64,000 bases of DNA from Bacteroidota bacterium (GTDB lineage: Bacteria; Bacteroidota; Ignavibacteria; Kryptoniales; JAKASW01): NCBI GenBank assembly GCA_021825585.1, contig JAKAGT010000020.1, positions 39,609-103,608 of the forward strand, in the 5' to 3' direction. The notes beneath the pieces were generated by a model. That model searched no databases, was not told where the DNA came from, and worked only from the letters and a program-made list of their open reading frames with translations. Each line of letters starts with the position of its first letter. Positions within the stretch are counted from its first letter, which is position 1. Below are positions 8,565 through 17,905 of the stretch, one piece after another. Position numbers and translations under genes: made by a program.

Positions 8565-10223
8565 ATGTCTGCCAGGAAAAAATCCACTGAGCAAAACACC
8601 GATCTAAGCCGTAGACGCCTGTTGAAAACGGCACTCGCAGGAGGAGCGGTCGCAGCAGTTTTCCCGTCTTTTGCAAAGGCCGAAGTGCCACATATCATCA
8701 GTCACCCGATAAAGCCGTCCGAGCTCGACGAGATCACGGTAGCGGAGCTTCAGGAGGGATTGAGGACAGGAAAATACACCGCCCGTTCGCTCACGGAGGA
8801 GTATTTGGCCCGTATCGATAAAATCGACAAGAGTGGGCCGTCGGTGAACAGTATCATAGAATTGAACCCAGACGCTTTGAAGATTGCGGATGAACTCGAC
8901 AGGGAGAGGAAAGAGAAGGGACCGCGCGGGCCAATGCATGGCATCCCGGCTGTGATTAAAGACAACATAGCCACGGCAGACAGGATGATGACCACTGCAG
9001 GCTCCCTGGCGCTCGTCGGATCGAAGCCGCCCGAGGATTCGTTCGTCGTCCAGCAGATGCGTAAAGCAGGAGTCGTCCTAATCGGAAAAACAAACCTGAG
9101 CGAGTGGGCCAACATAAGGTCCACGCACTCCACGAGCGGATGGAGCGGGCGCGGTGGCTTGACGAAGAATCCGTATGCACTCGACCGAAATACCTCAGGC
9201 TCGAGTTCCGGATCCGGCGCTGCCGTCACCGCGAATCTTTCAGCAGTAGCGGTCGGAACCGAGACCGACGGCTCAATCGTGAGCCCTTCGTCTCTCAACG
9301 GCATAGTGGGAATAAAGCCTACAGTCGGACTCGTAAGCCGGACCGGCATTATCCCGATCTCGCACTCGCAGGACACTGCCGGCCCGATGGCACGAACTGT
9401 CGGCGACGCGGCGGCTTTGCTCGGAGCCATGGTGGGGGTCGATCAGAAAGACAAGGCGAGCAGGGCCAGCAAAGGAAAATTCCACACCGACTATACGAAA
9501 TTTCTGGACGCATCGGGACTTAAGGGCGCGCGACTCGGAGTCGTCCGGGGGTATTTCGGTTTTCTCCCGCAGGTGGACGATGTAATGGATCATGCGATCG
9601 AGGTAATGAAGAGCAAAGGCGCTGTCATCGTGGATCCTGCGGAGTTCAAGACGCTTGGCAAATGGGGGGACGCCGAGGAAATCGTCCTCGATTACGAGCT
9701 GAAAGCGGATATGAAGAAATACCTCGACTGGCTCGGTTCCAGTACGACCATGCATTCTCTGGCGGACCTGATCAAGTTTAACGATGAGCACAGGAAGACC
9801 GAGATGCCTTATTTCGGCCAGGAAACCTTCCTCAGGGCCGAGAAGATGGGACCCCTTACGGACAAGAAGTATCTGGATGCGAGGGCAAAATGCATCAGGC
9901 TGACTCGCACGGAGGGAATCGACGCGGTGATGAATAAATACAAGCTCGACGCACTCGTTGCACCAACAGACAGCCCGGCATGGATGACAGACCTTGTCGA
10001 CGGCGATCATTTTCTTGGCGGGAGTTCGAGCGCCGCTGCGGTCGCCGGTTACCCGGATGTCACGGTCCCCGCCGGATTCGTGTTCGGCCTGCCAATAGGG
10101 ATCTCCTTCTTCGGGCGCGCCTGGAGCGAGCCGATGCTTATCAAGATCGCATATTCATTCGAGCAGGCAACGAAGGTAAGAAAATCCCCTCAATTTCTGC
10201 CGACTGCCGACTTGAACGTTTAG
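8565..10223 (+). CDS. Tat-exported amidase (amidase signature family)
   Basis: The start is the ATG at 8565, which has GAGGAGATGG directly upstream. The 552-residue product opens with a twin-arginine signal (SRRRLLKTALAGG, residues 13-25) and is therefore probably periplasmic. The amidase signature fold is clear. The catalytic lysine lies in VIKDNI, the glycine-serine-rich GSSSGSGAAV segment carries the cis-serine, and TDGSI carries the nucleophile serine. The usual GSIRxPA region is GSIVSPSSLNG here, a mild deviation. The family hydrolyses amides such as small aliphatic or peptide amides. It is related to GatA, but a single exported copy without gatB/gatC argues against tRNA amidation. Its end lies 8 bases from the convergent Memo-like gene. 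Confidence 0.88.
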   Translation: MSARKKSTEQNTDLSRRRLLKTALAGGAVAAVFPSFAKAEVPHIISHPIKPSELDEITVAELQEGLRTGKYTARSLTEEYLARIDKIDKSGPSVNSIIELNPDALKIADELDRERKEKGPRGPMHGIPAVIKDNIATADRMMTTAGSLALVGSKPPEDSFVVQQMRKAGVVLIGKTNLSEWANIRSTHSTSGWSGRGGLTKNPYALDRNTSGSSSGSGAAVTANLSAVAVGTETDGSIVSPSSLNGIVGIKPTVGLVSRTGIIPISHSQDTAGPMARTVGDAAALLGAMVGVDQKDKASRASKGKFHTDYTKFLDASGLKGARLGVVRGYFGFLPQVDDVMDHAIEVMKSKGAVIVDPAEFKTLGKWGDAEEIVLDYELKADMKKYLDWLGSSTTMHSLADLIKFNDEHRKTEMPYFGQETFLRAEKMGPLTDKKYLDARAKCIRLTRTEGIDAVMNKYKLDALVAPTDSPAWMTDLVDGDHFLGGSSSAAAVAGYPDVTVPAGFVFGLPIGISFFGRAWSEPMLIKIAYSFEQATKVRKSPQFLPTADLNV

Positions 10224-10231
10224 GCGGCGGC

Positions 10232-11269
10232 TCAGTGTTTCAAATAGTAAGCTGCTGACAGCCAGCCGCACCAGTGCTTGTAAGATGCCGGTGCGGTTGT
10301 GCCCATTCCTGTGCCTTTGAGCGGAAGCACGCCCTCGGTGTACGAATCTGAGTATCGCAGCAACTTTCCTGTAAGCTGTTCGCCGGTCACCTTGCTTATT
10401 ATCTTCTCCGATGTCAGCAAGCCGAACGGTATCGAAAACTTTCCGCACCAGACAATATCTTTCAACTGAACCGTCAGGTCACGCACCTTGTCCGGGCTCA
10501 CAACTCCTTCCAGATCCTCGTGCGCTATCCTCCTGTCGTTTGCCGTGGCTTTTTCATGAGCCCTGGCATCTTCGCCGTAAGGAGAGTTGTTGAAATCATC
10601 TCCATAATGATCGGCATCGGAAGAGATGAGGAAGGCGATATCTTTTCCGATTACAAGGTGATTTTCATCTGCGTATTTCGCGATTACAGCGGACAACTTG
10701 CCGGAAATTTCGTCCATCCTTGCGAAAGGCATCTGCGTCACCATGATCGGCGTAATCTCTATATTCGGATTGAAATACTGCAGGAAAGGGAGGAGTGCTT
10801 CGATGGAGTGCTCCAACGCATGAGCTTTGTCGCTAACGATAAAAGTGGATGTATCGAGATGAGCTTTGATGTAATCTCTGAGCGGAGATATCCCGACAGC
10901 ATGTCCCAGGCCTGGCCAATCTGCGTAGTGATCCATTATCAGTATGTTGCGGGGGTCACCGATTTGTTTTCTAACATCGCTGTGCGTGACTCCGAAGATC
11001 ACGACCTGTTTTGCCCGGAGAACGCGATAAAGTGGATAATAGACCCTTGCTGCATACATGTAATCGTCATGCGGCGAAATCGCGGCGACAATACCGGACG
11101 GGGCTGCCGGAGCCTTCTCATTTTTCTTCAGATAGTTGACAAACCGTTCCATCTGGTGTTTGTCCCAACAGAAGCCGATATTATCCCGGACTGGTTTCGT
11201 CCCCTGAGCGAGAAGACCGGCGGCGCTTAAGAAAACGAATAGACCTACCGCAGCTATGGCACGATTCAT
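10232..11269 (-). CDS. Exported Memo-like protein (AmmeMemoRadiSam B family)
   Basis: The product (345 residues) belongs to the MEMO1/AmmeMemoRadiSam-B family, related in fold to extradiol dioxygenases. Family-like segments are SPHDDYMYA near residue 65, VIFGVTHS, ALEHSIEALLPFLQ, and SSDADHYG, which carry candidate metal-ligand histidines. The usual PHAGY is PHDDY here. The ATG at 11269 has GGAGG five bases upstream, whereas a longer frame from 11299 has none, so I use 11269. Residues 1-22 look like a signal peptide ending LLAQG, so the protein is likely exported, unlike cytosolic Memo. The AmmeMemoRadiSam A domain and radical SAM partner are not adjacent. Substrate unknown. Confidence 0.75.
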   Translation of the reverse strand: MNRAIAAVGLFVFLSAAGLLAQGTKPVRDNIGFCWDKHQMERFVNYLKKNEKAPAAPSGIVAAISPHDDYMYAARVYYPLYRVLRAKQVVIFGVTHSDVRKQIGDPRNILIMDHYADWPGLGHAVGISPLRDYIKAHLDTSTFIVSDKAHALEHSIEALLPFLQYFNPNIEITPIMVTQMPFARMDEISGKLSAVIAKYADENHLVIGKDIAFLISSDADHYGDDFNNSPYGEDARAHEKATANDRRIAHEDLEGVVSPDKVRDLTVQLKDIVWCGKFSIPFGLLTSEKIISKVTGEQLTGKLLRYSDSYTEGVLPLKGTGMGTTAPASYKHWCGWLSAAYYLKH

Positions 11270-11406
11270 ATACCCTCCGATATTTCGATAAATGTACAAT
11301 AGGCAGCTGTAATTTGAAACTCTGCAACCGAGGCCGGTGAGGAAGCGGTTGTTTAGGTTGATTGCACAAATCGCCGGCCTTCGACCAAAACCACGGGGAT
11401 TACGCT

Positions 11407-11571
11407 ATGGTGAAACTTGATATGGTGGGGCCACGTTACTATCTTTTAAACGAGATGATGGAAGCAGAGCCCCTTACGCAGAACGAGAAGACGATTGTCT
11501 GCAGGTTTTGTTGTTGTACCTGTGCCGATGGATCCGCGCGGTTTTCGCGAAGGGACGAATGTATCGGTTAG
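11407..11571 (+). CDS. Cys-rich leader peptide ahead of cysE (putative attenuator uORF)
   Basis: This 54-codon frame has a GGGGAT tract about seven bases before its ATG and ends at TAG (11569-11571). Six cysteine codons occur. Five fall within eight codons as C-R-F-C-C-C-T-C (11500-11523), and the sixth lies near the end. The frame sits directly upstream of a terminator and then cysE-cysK, whose pathway product is cysteine. The CGAAGGG segment of the frame (11548-11554) is complementary to the 5' arm of the terminator. This is the organisation of a ribosome-mediated attenuator in which scarcity of Cys-tRNA stalls the ribosome. I infer the regulatory role. The peptide itself has no recognisable family. 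Confidence 0.65.
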   Translation: MVKLDMVGPRYYLLNEMMEAEPLTQNEKTIVCRFCCCTCADGSARFSRRDECIG

Positions 11572-11608
11572 ATTGATACCTAACAGAAAGAATTTCGGAG
11601 GCCCTTCG
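11548..11608 (+). promoter_or_regulatory. Predicted antiterminator stem of the cys attenuator
   Basis: CGAAGGG at 11548-11554, inside the leader peptide frame, pairs perfectly over seven bases with CCCTTCG at 11602-11608. The pairing can extend by a G-T pair. This duplex uses the same 5' arm as the terminator hairpin, so the two structures exclude each other. A ribosome paused on the Cys codons (11500-11523) would leave the upstream arm free. A ribosome at the stop codon would cover it. Confidence 0.6.
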
Positions 11609-11636
11609 TTGAGAACCAGCGAAGGGCTTTTTGTTT
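11601..11636 (+). terminator. Intrinsic terminator between leader peptide and cysE
   Basis: GCCCTTCG (11601-11608) and CGAAGGGC (11620-11627) form a perfect eight-base stem, extendable by a T-G pair. The tract TTTTTGTTT follows (11628-11636). It lies 29 bases after the leader stop codon and 57 bases before cysE, so it would end transcription before the biosynthetic genes. Confidence 0.85.
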
Positions 11637-11693
11637 GAATGGACAGAATGAAAGATCGTGTCTCAAGGATGTAAAGAATAGAAAGTCTGTAAA

Positions 11694-12554
11694 ATGAACC
11701 AAAGCATTACTGACGAAGGGATCGCGCAGTTGGCCGAGGCCCTGCTGCTGAAGCATGAAACTCACGGATTTACACTCCCGATCAAGGCGGAGACTCAGCG
11801 CTTTGCTGACGAGATCATCAAGTGTCTTTTTCCGTCGCTTTCCGAGGAGACTTATTTCACACAGGAGGAGATACGCGCGAGGCTATCGCTGCTCCAGCGC
11901 AATGTCAAGGCTATCCTTCGCCTGCTCCCGCTGAAATCAGGAGCTTCCGCAGACGAGACCGCGGAGGAGTTTTTTTGCAAGCTCCCGGAGATTCACAGGA
12001 AGCTCTGGATGGATGCGGAGGCTATCAATCGCGGGGACCCTGCTTCGGAAAGTGTCGAGGAGGTGGTACTGGCATATCCCGGTTTTCTTGCGATTGCCAT
12101 CTACCGCATAGCACATGAGTTCTATCTTCTCGGTGTTCCGATTCTGCCGAGGCTGCTGACAGAATATGCCCATCAGCTCACAGGGATAGACATTCATCCC
12201 GGCGCTCGGATCGGGACTCCGTTTTTCATCGACCACGGCACCGGTATAGTTATCGGGGAGACGACGGTCATCGGCGACAATGTGAAGTTGTATCAGGGAG
12301 TCACTCTCGGTGCACTGAGCGTCGACAAGTCTCTTGCAAACACCAAGCGGCATCCGACCATAGAAGATAATGTAATTATCTACGCCCAGGCTGTGATACT
12401 TGGCGGTGATACCGTAGTCGGTCACAATAGTATCATAGGTGGCAACTCCTGGCTGACGAAATCCGTCCCACCTTATTCTTTCGTGTATCACGAGACGAAA
12501 GTTAATGTCCGGACGCCGGACGAAACTAACGGCGGAATAGACTATGTCATTTGA
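11694..12554 (+). CDS. cysE: Serine O-acetyltransferase
   Basis: The enzyme transfers acetyl from acetyl-CoA to serine, giving O-acetylserine for cysteine synthesis in the cytosol. The 286-residue protein has the helical N-terminal SAT domain (about 1-150) and a left-handed hexapeptide beta-helix (about 160-270). The catalytic histidines are visible as H181 in IDHGTG and H220 in KRHP. The GVTLGALS stretch is characteristic. The C-terminal tail that binds cysteine synthase in some species continues past the helix and ends YVI, and a C-terminal isoleucine is the residue that docks into CysK. cysK follows after 35 bases, and a cysteine leader attenuator precedes it. Confidence 0.95.
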   Translation: MNQSITDEGIAQLAEALLLKHETHGFTLPIKAETQRFADEIIKCLFPSLSEETYFTQEEIRARLSLLQRNVKAILRLLPLKSGASADETAEEFFCKLPEIHRKLWMDAEAINRGDPASESVEEVVLAYPGFLAIAIYRIAHEFYLLGVPILPRLLTEYAHQLTGIDIHPGARIGTPFFIDHGTGIVIGETTVIGDNVKLYQGVTLGALSVDKSLANTKRHPTIEDNVIIYAQAVILGGDTVVGHNSIIGGNSWLTKSVPPYSFVYHETKVNVRTPDETNGGIDYVI

Positions 12555-12589
12555 AATTTACCGCATAACAATAGAGAGGAGTATATGCC

Positions 12590-13504
12590 ATGAAGTTTAA
12601 TTCCATCCTGGAAACAGTCGGCAACACGCCGCACGTCAAGATTAACCGCTTATATCCGTCGGGCGTCAACGTCTGGATGAAATTAGAGCGGGCAAACCCT
12701 GGAGGGAGCATCAAAGACAGAATAGCCCTGACGATGATAGAAGATGCTGAACGGCGAGGCGTTCTAAAGTCGAACAGCGTGATTATTGAGCCGACGTCAG
12801 GAAATACCGGCATCGGGCTCGCGATGGTTGCGGCAGTGAAGGGGTACAAACTGATACTCGTGATGCCGGAATCAATGTCGATGGAAAGGCGGAGGATACT
12901 TTCGGCATATGGGGCGAAGCTGGAGCTTACACCCAGAGAGAAGGGGATGAAGGGTGCTATTGAGCGTGCCGAGGAGCTCGTCAAGAAAACGCCGCACGCG
13001 TGGATTCCTCAACAATTCGAAAACCCCTCGAACATCGAAGCTCATGAGCGGACTACCGCCCAGGAGATCTTTAGTGATTTTCCCGATGGAGTCGATTATC
13101 TCGTCACGGGGGTCGGAACGGGCGGCCACATTACCGGGTGCGCGAACGTCTTGAAGAAGAAATTCCCGAGGACAAAGGTCTTCGCGGTCGAGCCTGCGTT
13201 GTCGCCGGTGATAAGCGGTGGCGCTCCGGGGCCTCATCCGCTCCAGGGAATCGGCGCAGGCTTTGTGCCGAAGAACCTTCACACTGATGTGCTCGACGGA
13301 GTAATACAGGTTTCAAACGAAGAGGCATTTGAGTATGCCGTTCGTGCAGCAAAGGAGGAAGGAATACTTGTCGGCATTTCGTCCGGAGCGTCGCTGGCGG
13401 CGGTCGCGAAGAAACTTCCCGAAATACCGGCCGGGAGCACGGTACTCACTTTCTGCTACGATACCGGCGAGCGGTACCTATCGGTCGAAGGACTATTTAA
13501 ATAG
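12590..13504 (+). CDS. cysK: Cysteine synthase (O-acetylserine sulfhydrylase)
   Basis: This PLP enzyme of fold type II converts O-acetylserine and sulfide into cysteine and acetate. The 304-residue protein has the PLP lysine K42 in GGSIKDR, the substrate loop PTSGNTGIG (68-76) and the phosphate-binding loop [10 protein letters not shown], where the usual GTGGT is GTGGH. An SSGAS motif closes the cofactor site. The ATG has GAGAGGAG eight bases upstream. It forms an operon with cysE. A cystathionine beta-synthase-like activity is less likely because the length and motifs fit CysK and there is no heme or CBS domain. Confidence 0.95.
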   Translation: MKFNSILETVGNTPHVKINRLYPSGVNVWMKLERANPGGSIKDRIALTMIEDAERRGVLKSNSVIIEPTSGNTGIGLAMVAAVKGYKLILVMPESMSMERRRILSAYGAKLELTPREKGMKGAIERAEELVKKTPHAWIPQQFENPSNIEAHERTTAQEIFSDFPDGVDYLVTGVGTGGHITGCANVLKKKFPRTKVFAVEPALSPVISGGAPGPHPLQGIGAGFVPKNLHTDVLDGVIQVSNEEAFEYAVRAAKEEGILVGISSGASLAAVAKKLPEIPAGSTVLTFCYDTGERYLSVEGLFK

Positions 13505-13526
13505 GAAAAGTCTGTGACCGGAGCCC

Positions 13527-15239
13527 TCAAGGTAGCTTAATATCACTGTTCGGATCGATATAGAACCTTAACACGTTCACTTTACAGAAGAACCTGTCTT
13601 CGTCTACCTTGAAGTCCCGGGGGTCGAAGTTCTTCAATCGTATAGTCTGCCAATGCTCGGTGGGATGGACGAACCCGAAGTGATTTTTCGACAGGGTAAC
13701 TCTGATGGGCATTTGGAATTCACTGGCATCTGCTTTCCACCTGTAGCGCAGGACGGTCTCGTTACCTTTCTTTGTTGCAATTGCAGTGAACTCCGGAAGG
13801 TCCGGGTAACGCAGGTATTGATCAAAGAAGTAATCGTAATTTGTGGCGGTCCTCTCGTTTATATAGTTCGTAATGTCGTCCGCGTCAACGGTCTTACAGG
13901 CGAATTTCTCCTGCAAGCCTTTCAGGATTGAGAACCACAGCGGGTCGTTGTTTATGACGTCGCGAAGCGTGTTCAGGACGAGCTGTCCCTTGTCGTACAT
14001 ATCGCCGGAACCCTCCTGATTCACATTGTACGGTCCGATGATGGGCTTGTCGTTCCGCACATTCTGCTTCTTCGCATTGATGTATTCCAGCGCAGCCTTG
14101 TGCCCCCAGTTGTATTCTACATAAAGCGCTTCCGCATAAGCGCCGAAACTCTCATGTATCCACATGTCGGCGATATCTTTGGATGTCATGCTGTTTCCCC
14201 ACCATTCGTGGGCGCTCTCGTGTATGATGATGAAATCGAATCTCAGCCCGACTGCGGAACTTGCCCTTCCTTCGTAGCCGAGTCTGTAGTGATTTCCATA
14301 AGCGACCGCGCTCTGGTGCTCCATGCCGTTATGCGACGATTCAATGAGCTTGTAACCGTCACGGTAAAACGGGTACTTTCCGAAATATTTCTCGTAGCAC
14401 GCCAGCATGGTCTCTACTTCCCTGAAATGAGTTTTCGCCTCATTCAGATTTTCAGGCATAACGTAGTAATCGAGCGTCAGTTTGCTGCCGTCGCGGCTCC
14501 GGTAAATGTCGCTGAAGTGCGAATATCTGCCGATGTTTATCGTGACGTCGTAATTGTTTATGGGGTAGCTGATATACCAGTTGTACTGAGTCATGCCGCC
14601 GGGCAGATACAGCTTGCTCCTCAGCCTGCCGTTGGAAATATCCTCAAGACTATTCGGGACGGTTACGCTGAGAAGCATGCTGTCTGGCTCGTCGGATTGG
14701 TGGTCCTTGTTCGGCCACCAAAGGCTGGCGCCGGTGCCCTGGCACGTGACCATAATCCACGGATTCCCTTGCTTGTCCCTTTTCCAAACGAATCCGCCGT
14801 CCCATGGCGGGTTGATCGCGACCTGGGGTTTCCCGGAATAATAAAATATGATGTGGTGTGACGTCCCCGGGGAAAGCTCTCGTGACATATCGACGAAGAC
14901 AGCGCCGTATTCACGCGAGAAAGTCAATGCGCTGCCGTCCTCGAAGAGGATGCTGTCCACGTGCATGTTTGCGAAAAGATCGACCTGCATTTTGCTGAAC
15001 GGTGACACGACATTGAACACTATGGTGTTTGATCCGCTGATCGAGTGAGAAGTTGTGTCCACCGCGATGGAAAGATGGTAGTAAGTGACATCGTAGCATG
15101 TTCGAAGAGTGGAGAGGAAGCCTCGCAGAGAATCGGCCTTTGTGAAAGGTCCCCAGTTAAAATGAGAAGGTTCCTGTCCAAAACCGCCGCGGCTTATTAG
15201 CATAGCGGCAAGCAGAGTTAATAGTACCGGCCTTTTCAT
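13527..15239 (-). CDS. Secreted M1-family metallopeptidase
   Basis: This is a zinc aminopeptidase-type protein. Numbered from an upstream GTG at 15248, the zinc motif HESAH is at 343-347 with the third ligand E366 nineteen residues later, as in the M1 family. The exopeptidase loop reads GMEHQ instead of GAMEN. The first ATG, at 15239, gives 570 residues starting MKRPVLL, and I prefer it to the GTG at 15248. A signal peptide ends near FGQ, so the protein should act in the periplasm or outside. The C-terminal part (about 430-570) is an extension without recognisable motifs. It is convergent with cysK, 22 bases away. Confidence 0.88.
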   Translation of the reverse strand: MKRPVLLTLLAAMLISRGGFGQEPSHFNWGPFTKADSLRGFLSTLRTCYDVTYYHLSIAVDTTSHSISGSNTIVFNVVSPFSKMQVDLFANMHVDSILFEDGSALTFSREYGAVFVDMSRELSPGTSHHIIFYYSGKPQVAINPPWDGGFVWKRDKQGNPWIMVTCQGTGASLWWPNKDHQSDEPDSMLLSVTVPNSLEDISNGRLRSKLYLPGGMTQYNWYISYPINNYDVTINIGRYSHFSDIYRSRDGSKLTLDYYVMPENLNEAKTHFREVETMLACYEKYFGKYPFYRDGYKLIESSHNGMEHQSAVAYGNHYRLGYEGRASSAVGLRFDFIIIHESAHEWWGNSMTSKDIADMWIHESFGAYAEALYVEYNWGHKAALEYINAKKQNVRNDKPIIGPYNVNQEGSGDMYDKGQLVLNTLRDVINNDPLWFSILKGLQEKFACKTVDADDITNYINERTATNYDYFFDQYLRYPDLPEFTAIATKKGNETVLRYRWKADASEFQMPIRVTLSKNHFGFVHPTEHWQTIRLKNFDPRDFKVDEDRFFCKVNVLRFYIDPNSDIKLP

Positions 15240-15350
15240 TGCATACACCGTCTTTGGTTTGGTGGGAGTTTAATGGCACAATTTAATATGATGTGCTCCA
15301 TCGTGCAATGTCGGCAGGAGATCAGCTGTAATGCCTCACTGAAAGGGTTA

Positions 15351-15430
15351 TTTCTCTCGCAAAGGCGCCAAGAACGCAAAGAAATGTTGACGAGCGGTTC
15401 GCTTTGCGAGCTTTGCGGCTTGGCGAGAAA
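15351..15430. repeat. Imperfect inverted repeat, CGCAAAG-rich
   Basis: The left arm (15351-15381) contains TTTCTCTCGC, GCGCCAAG and CGCAAAG. The right arm (15402-15430) is its approximate reverse complement with CTTTGCG, CTTGGCG and AGAAA. It lies between two leftward peptidase genes. Similar CGCAAAG/CTTTGCG elements are often scattered in intergenic DNA. No coding content is seen. Confidence 0.6.
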
Positions 15431-15524
15431 CCATAAGTGAGGGGTTACGATCAGCTCAGAAGACGGGAATGTTGGGTTGACGCGGAGTCCGTTAAGGGAA
15501 AAATGTGACTGTTTCTGCGCCCTA

Positions 15525-17846
15525 TTAGAATTCGTAAGTCTTCATGACAAGGGACGCATCGGTCGTAACGAATGGACGGCGCATTATCGAGGCAGGACGC
15601 GGAAACGCAGAGATGCCCCCAATCTTGGGAAGGCAGGCAACCGTTTCTACCGTATTGAGCCTGAGCTTTTCTCCGGCGGGTATGACAAGGGTGACAGTGG
15701 CTCCGCTGTCGGGCAGGCCGAAATAATAGAGTACCCACTTTTTCTGCCTACCGACAGGAAAGATGGCGACGGAATCGGGAATGGACTGGCCGTCAACCGA
15801 GGCCGAAATAACGTGTGTGTCCGTCGATAGTTCTACCGGACTACCCATCTCAGGTGACCTAACAAGCAGATCAACAAATTGTGCACCCCGGGAAGCGGTA
15901 TCACTTAGCAGCTTCACTAAAACAGGAGCGATGCTTACGGGAGCCGCCTTCGCAGCCATGCCTGGTTTAGCACGACCCGCGAAGAAATCAGGAATGGAAT
16001 CCGTCGTTATCCGCTGCCGGAAAAAATGTGAAGTCCACTCGTCAGTTGAGTCGTCAAAGGAAATCCAGTATGCGGTTGAGTCATCCGTGTCGATTGCATA
16101 ATCGACGCTGTCGGTCCGTGGGTGGTGGGCGTCGATACGGTGAGAGAGGATTGCGACAGCTGCCAGAATCAGTGCGGCTGCACAGAAGGCGATGGGAAGA
16201 AACCATTTCTGGTAAGATGAAATTATTGCCAGCTGAGGGAGAAGCGTCAAGATTCCGAGAATGACGAGAACGACAATAGCCGTGACGACTCCGGGAGGTA
16301 TCATGGTCATGTAAAGGAAATAAATGGTCTGCGAAACCAGGTAGATTCCGGGGGCAGCCAGGATGAGCATCATTATCATGATGACGGGTGACCTGAAGTC
16401 CGAATTCGTCGCCAGAAAAAAAAGGATAAGCGCCAGCGAGCTGGAGATAAAAGGCCATTGGAAGATGTATGCGCCGTGCGGAACGTAAGCCGTCGATGCG
16501 ATCGTCAGGATCAGCCACCATAAGAGTGCGCCAATCGCCATTTCTGACGACCTGAAGAATTTCCTGAGGAAGGTGTAATATCCTGTCGTGACGGCTGCGG
16601 CAAGAAAGACGAGGACACAGAGGAATATTCCGTCGTGATAGAACGTGCCGAAAAGAAAATGGCTTGATTCCGGATAGGAACTCTGCAGAGCCTTCCACAA
16701 GAAGAACGCTCCCGTACCCAGCACAAGTAATGGGGGAAAAGGGAGAAGGAATCCTACCACAGCTTTGGAGAGTTTTATGGTTCTTCGCTTCATACCGACG
16801 AATGCCATGAAAACAAACAGGAATCCCGCGACGACCGTCAGGGAAGTTACAAGCGAAGTGTGATAAAATACAATGGAAGGCCAGATAAAATTGAAATAGA
16901 TATCGTTCGGAGACTTCGGGCCAGGCAGCGGGATGTTCCCGAAATGTTTTGTGAGTGCAAGCGCATAAGTGCCGTCATGCTGGATGCTGCTCTCGTTTAT
17001 GTTGGAATAGTCGTCCAGTTCGCTGTGGTAATGTTCAATGTCTCCAATGAAGGCGAAATTCAGCCCATCGACCCCTTTGGCCTTCAGCCACGTGAAATCA
17101 GTATTGTTGGGGAGATGTTTGTACATGTCGTATGCCAGCGACGTGGCTACCGGGTCGGGTGAAGCTTCTGTAAATTGTCTGATGAGCCAGCCGTTTCCTT
17201 CGCTTGTCTCGAACATCAGCGAAGGGCCGCTGGTGCCGCGCGCCTCGAAGTTCATCGCGACTCCGATTTGTTTCAACAGCGAATCGTTTTCAGCGAGCGC
17301 CTGTCCGCCCATCATTCCCTGTTCCTCGCCGTCGGTGAAGACGGCCATGACATTATTCCTGAGTGGGTGAGATGATTTCAGTGCACGCATTGTCTCTAGT
17401 AATGTCGCTACGCCCGATCCGTCATCACTGGCGCCGGGACCGGTTGGGACAGAGTCGTAATGCGCCATCAGCATGACTGCTTTCGAGTTGGCAATTCCCG
17501 GTAGTACCGCAACTATATTTACAACGGAAGCTGCATAATGAATCCCGTCATAAGAGCCGGTGACGATCGACGTGTCGAGCTGCGGGCTTAGCCCGATAGC
17601 TTTGAGTTGTCCTGCTATGTACGCACGCACCTCCAGGTTGGCCTCTGAGCCAAGTGGGTGAGGCGTGCGTGCAATTTCTTTTATGTATCCTGCCGCCCTG
17701 TCGGCGGAGAAGAGAGAATCCGGTGCAGTTGCAGGAAGCGGAGCGGGAGGTTGGAGAGAATAAACTGAGTAGAAGATAGCGGCTGCTATAAAGAGTGATG
17801 TAATCAATGCGGCCGTTAACGGCCTGAAGTCATTCATGCTCGACAT
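15525..17846 (-). CDS. M28-family metallopeptidase with multi-pass membrane C-terminal half
   Basis: The 773-residue protein has an N-terminal anchor (about 10-30), then an M28 aminopeptidase domain (about 50-300). The zinc and catalytic residues are in MAHYDSVP (H129), ASDDGSG (D141) and FTDGEEQG (E174, E175). A late HYHSELDD segment carries a further ligand candidate. After residue 320 come eight or nine hydrophobic segments and then a soluble domain of about 200 residues. This architecture resembles ER-type Fxna/M28 membrane peptidases and bacterial homologues. Two ATGs (17846 and 17837) are possible and neither has a clear ribosome binding site. It likely trims peptides outside the cytoplasm. 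Confidence 0.87.
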   Translation of the reverse strand: MSSMNDFRPLTAALITSLFIAAAIFYSVYSLQPPAPLPATAPDSLFSADRAAGYIKEIARTPHPLGSEANLEVRAYIAGQLKAIGLSPQLDTSIVTGSYDGIHYAASVVNIVAVLPGIANSKAVMLMAHYDSVPTGPGASDDGSGVATLLETMRALKSSHPLRNNVMAVFTDGEEQGMMGGQALAENDSLLKQIGVAMNFEARGTSGPSLMFETSEGNGWLIRQFTEASPDPVATSLAYDMYKHLPNNTDFTWLKAKGVDGLNFAFIGDIEHYHSELDDYSNINESSIQHDGTYALALTKHFGNIPLPGPKSPNDIYFNFIWPSIVFYHTSLVTSLTVVAGFLFVFMAFVGMKRRTIKLSKAVVGFLLPFPPLLVLGTGAFFLWKALQSSYPESSHFLFGTFYHDGIFLCVLVFLAAAVTTGYYTFLRKFFRSSEMAIGALLWWLILTIASTAYVPHGAYIFQWPFISSSLALILFFLATNSDFRSPVIMIMMLILAAPGIYLVSQTIYFLYMTMIPPGVVTAIVVLVILGILTLLPQLAIISSYQKWFLPIAFCAAALILAAVAILSHRIDAHHPRTDSVDYAIDTDDSTAYWISFDDSTDEWTSHFFRQRITTDSIPDFFAGRAKPGMAAKAAPVSIAPVLVKLLSDTASRGAQFVDLLVRSPEMGSPVELSTDTHVISASVDGQSIPDSVAIFPVGRQKKWVLYYFGLPDSGATVTLVIPAGEKLRLNTVETVACLPKIGGISAFPRPASIMRRPFVTTDASLVMKTYEF

Positions 17847-17905
17847 ATTATAACCGCATCATTTTAGCAAAATCGGGCATGATTTCACAAGACTTTCTCC
17901 AGACC

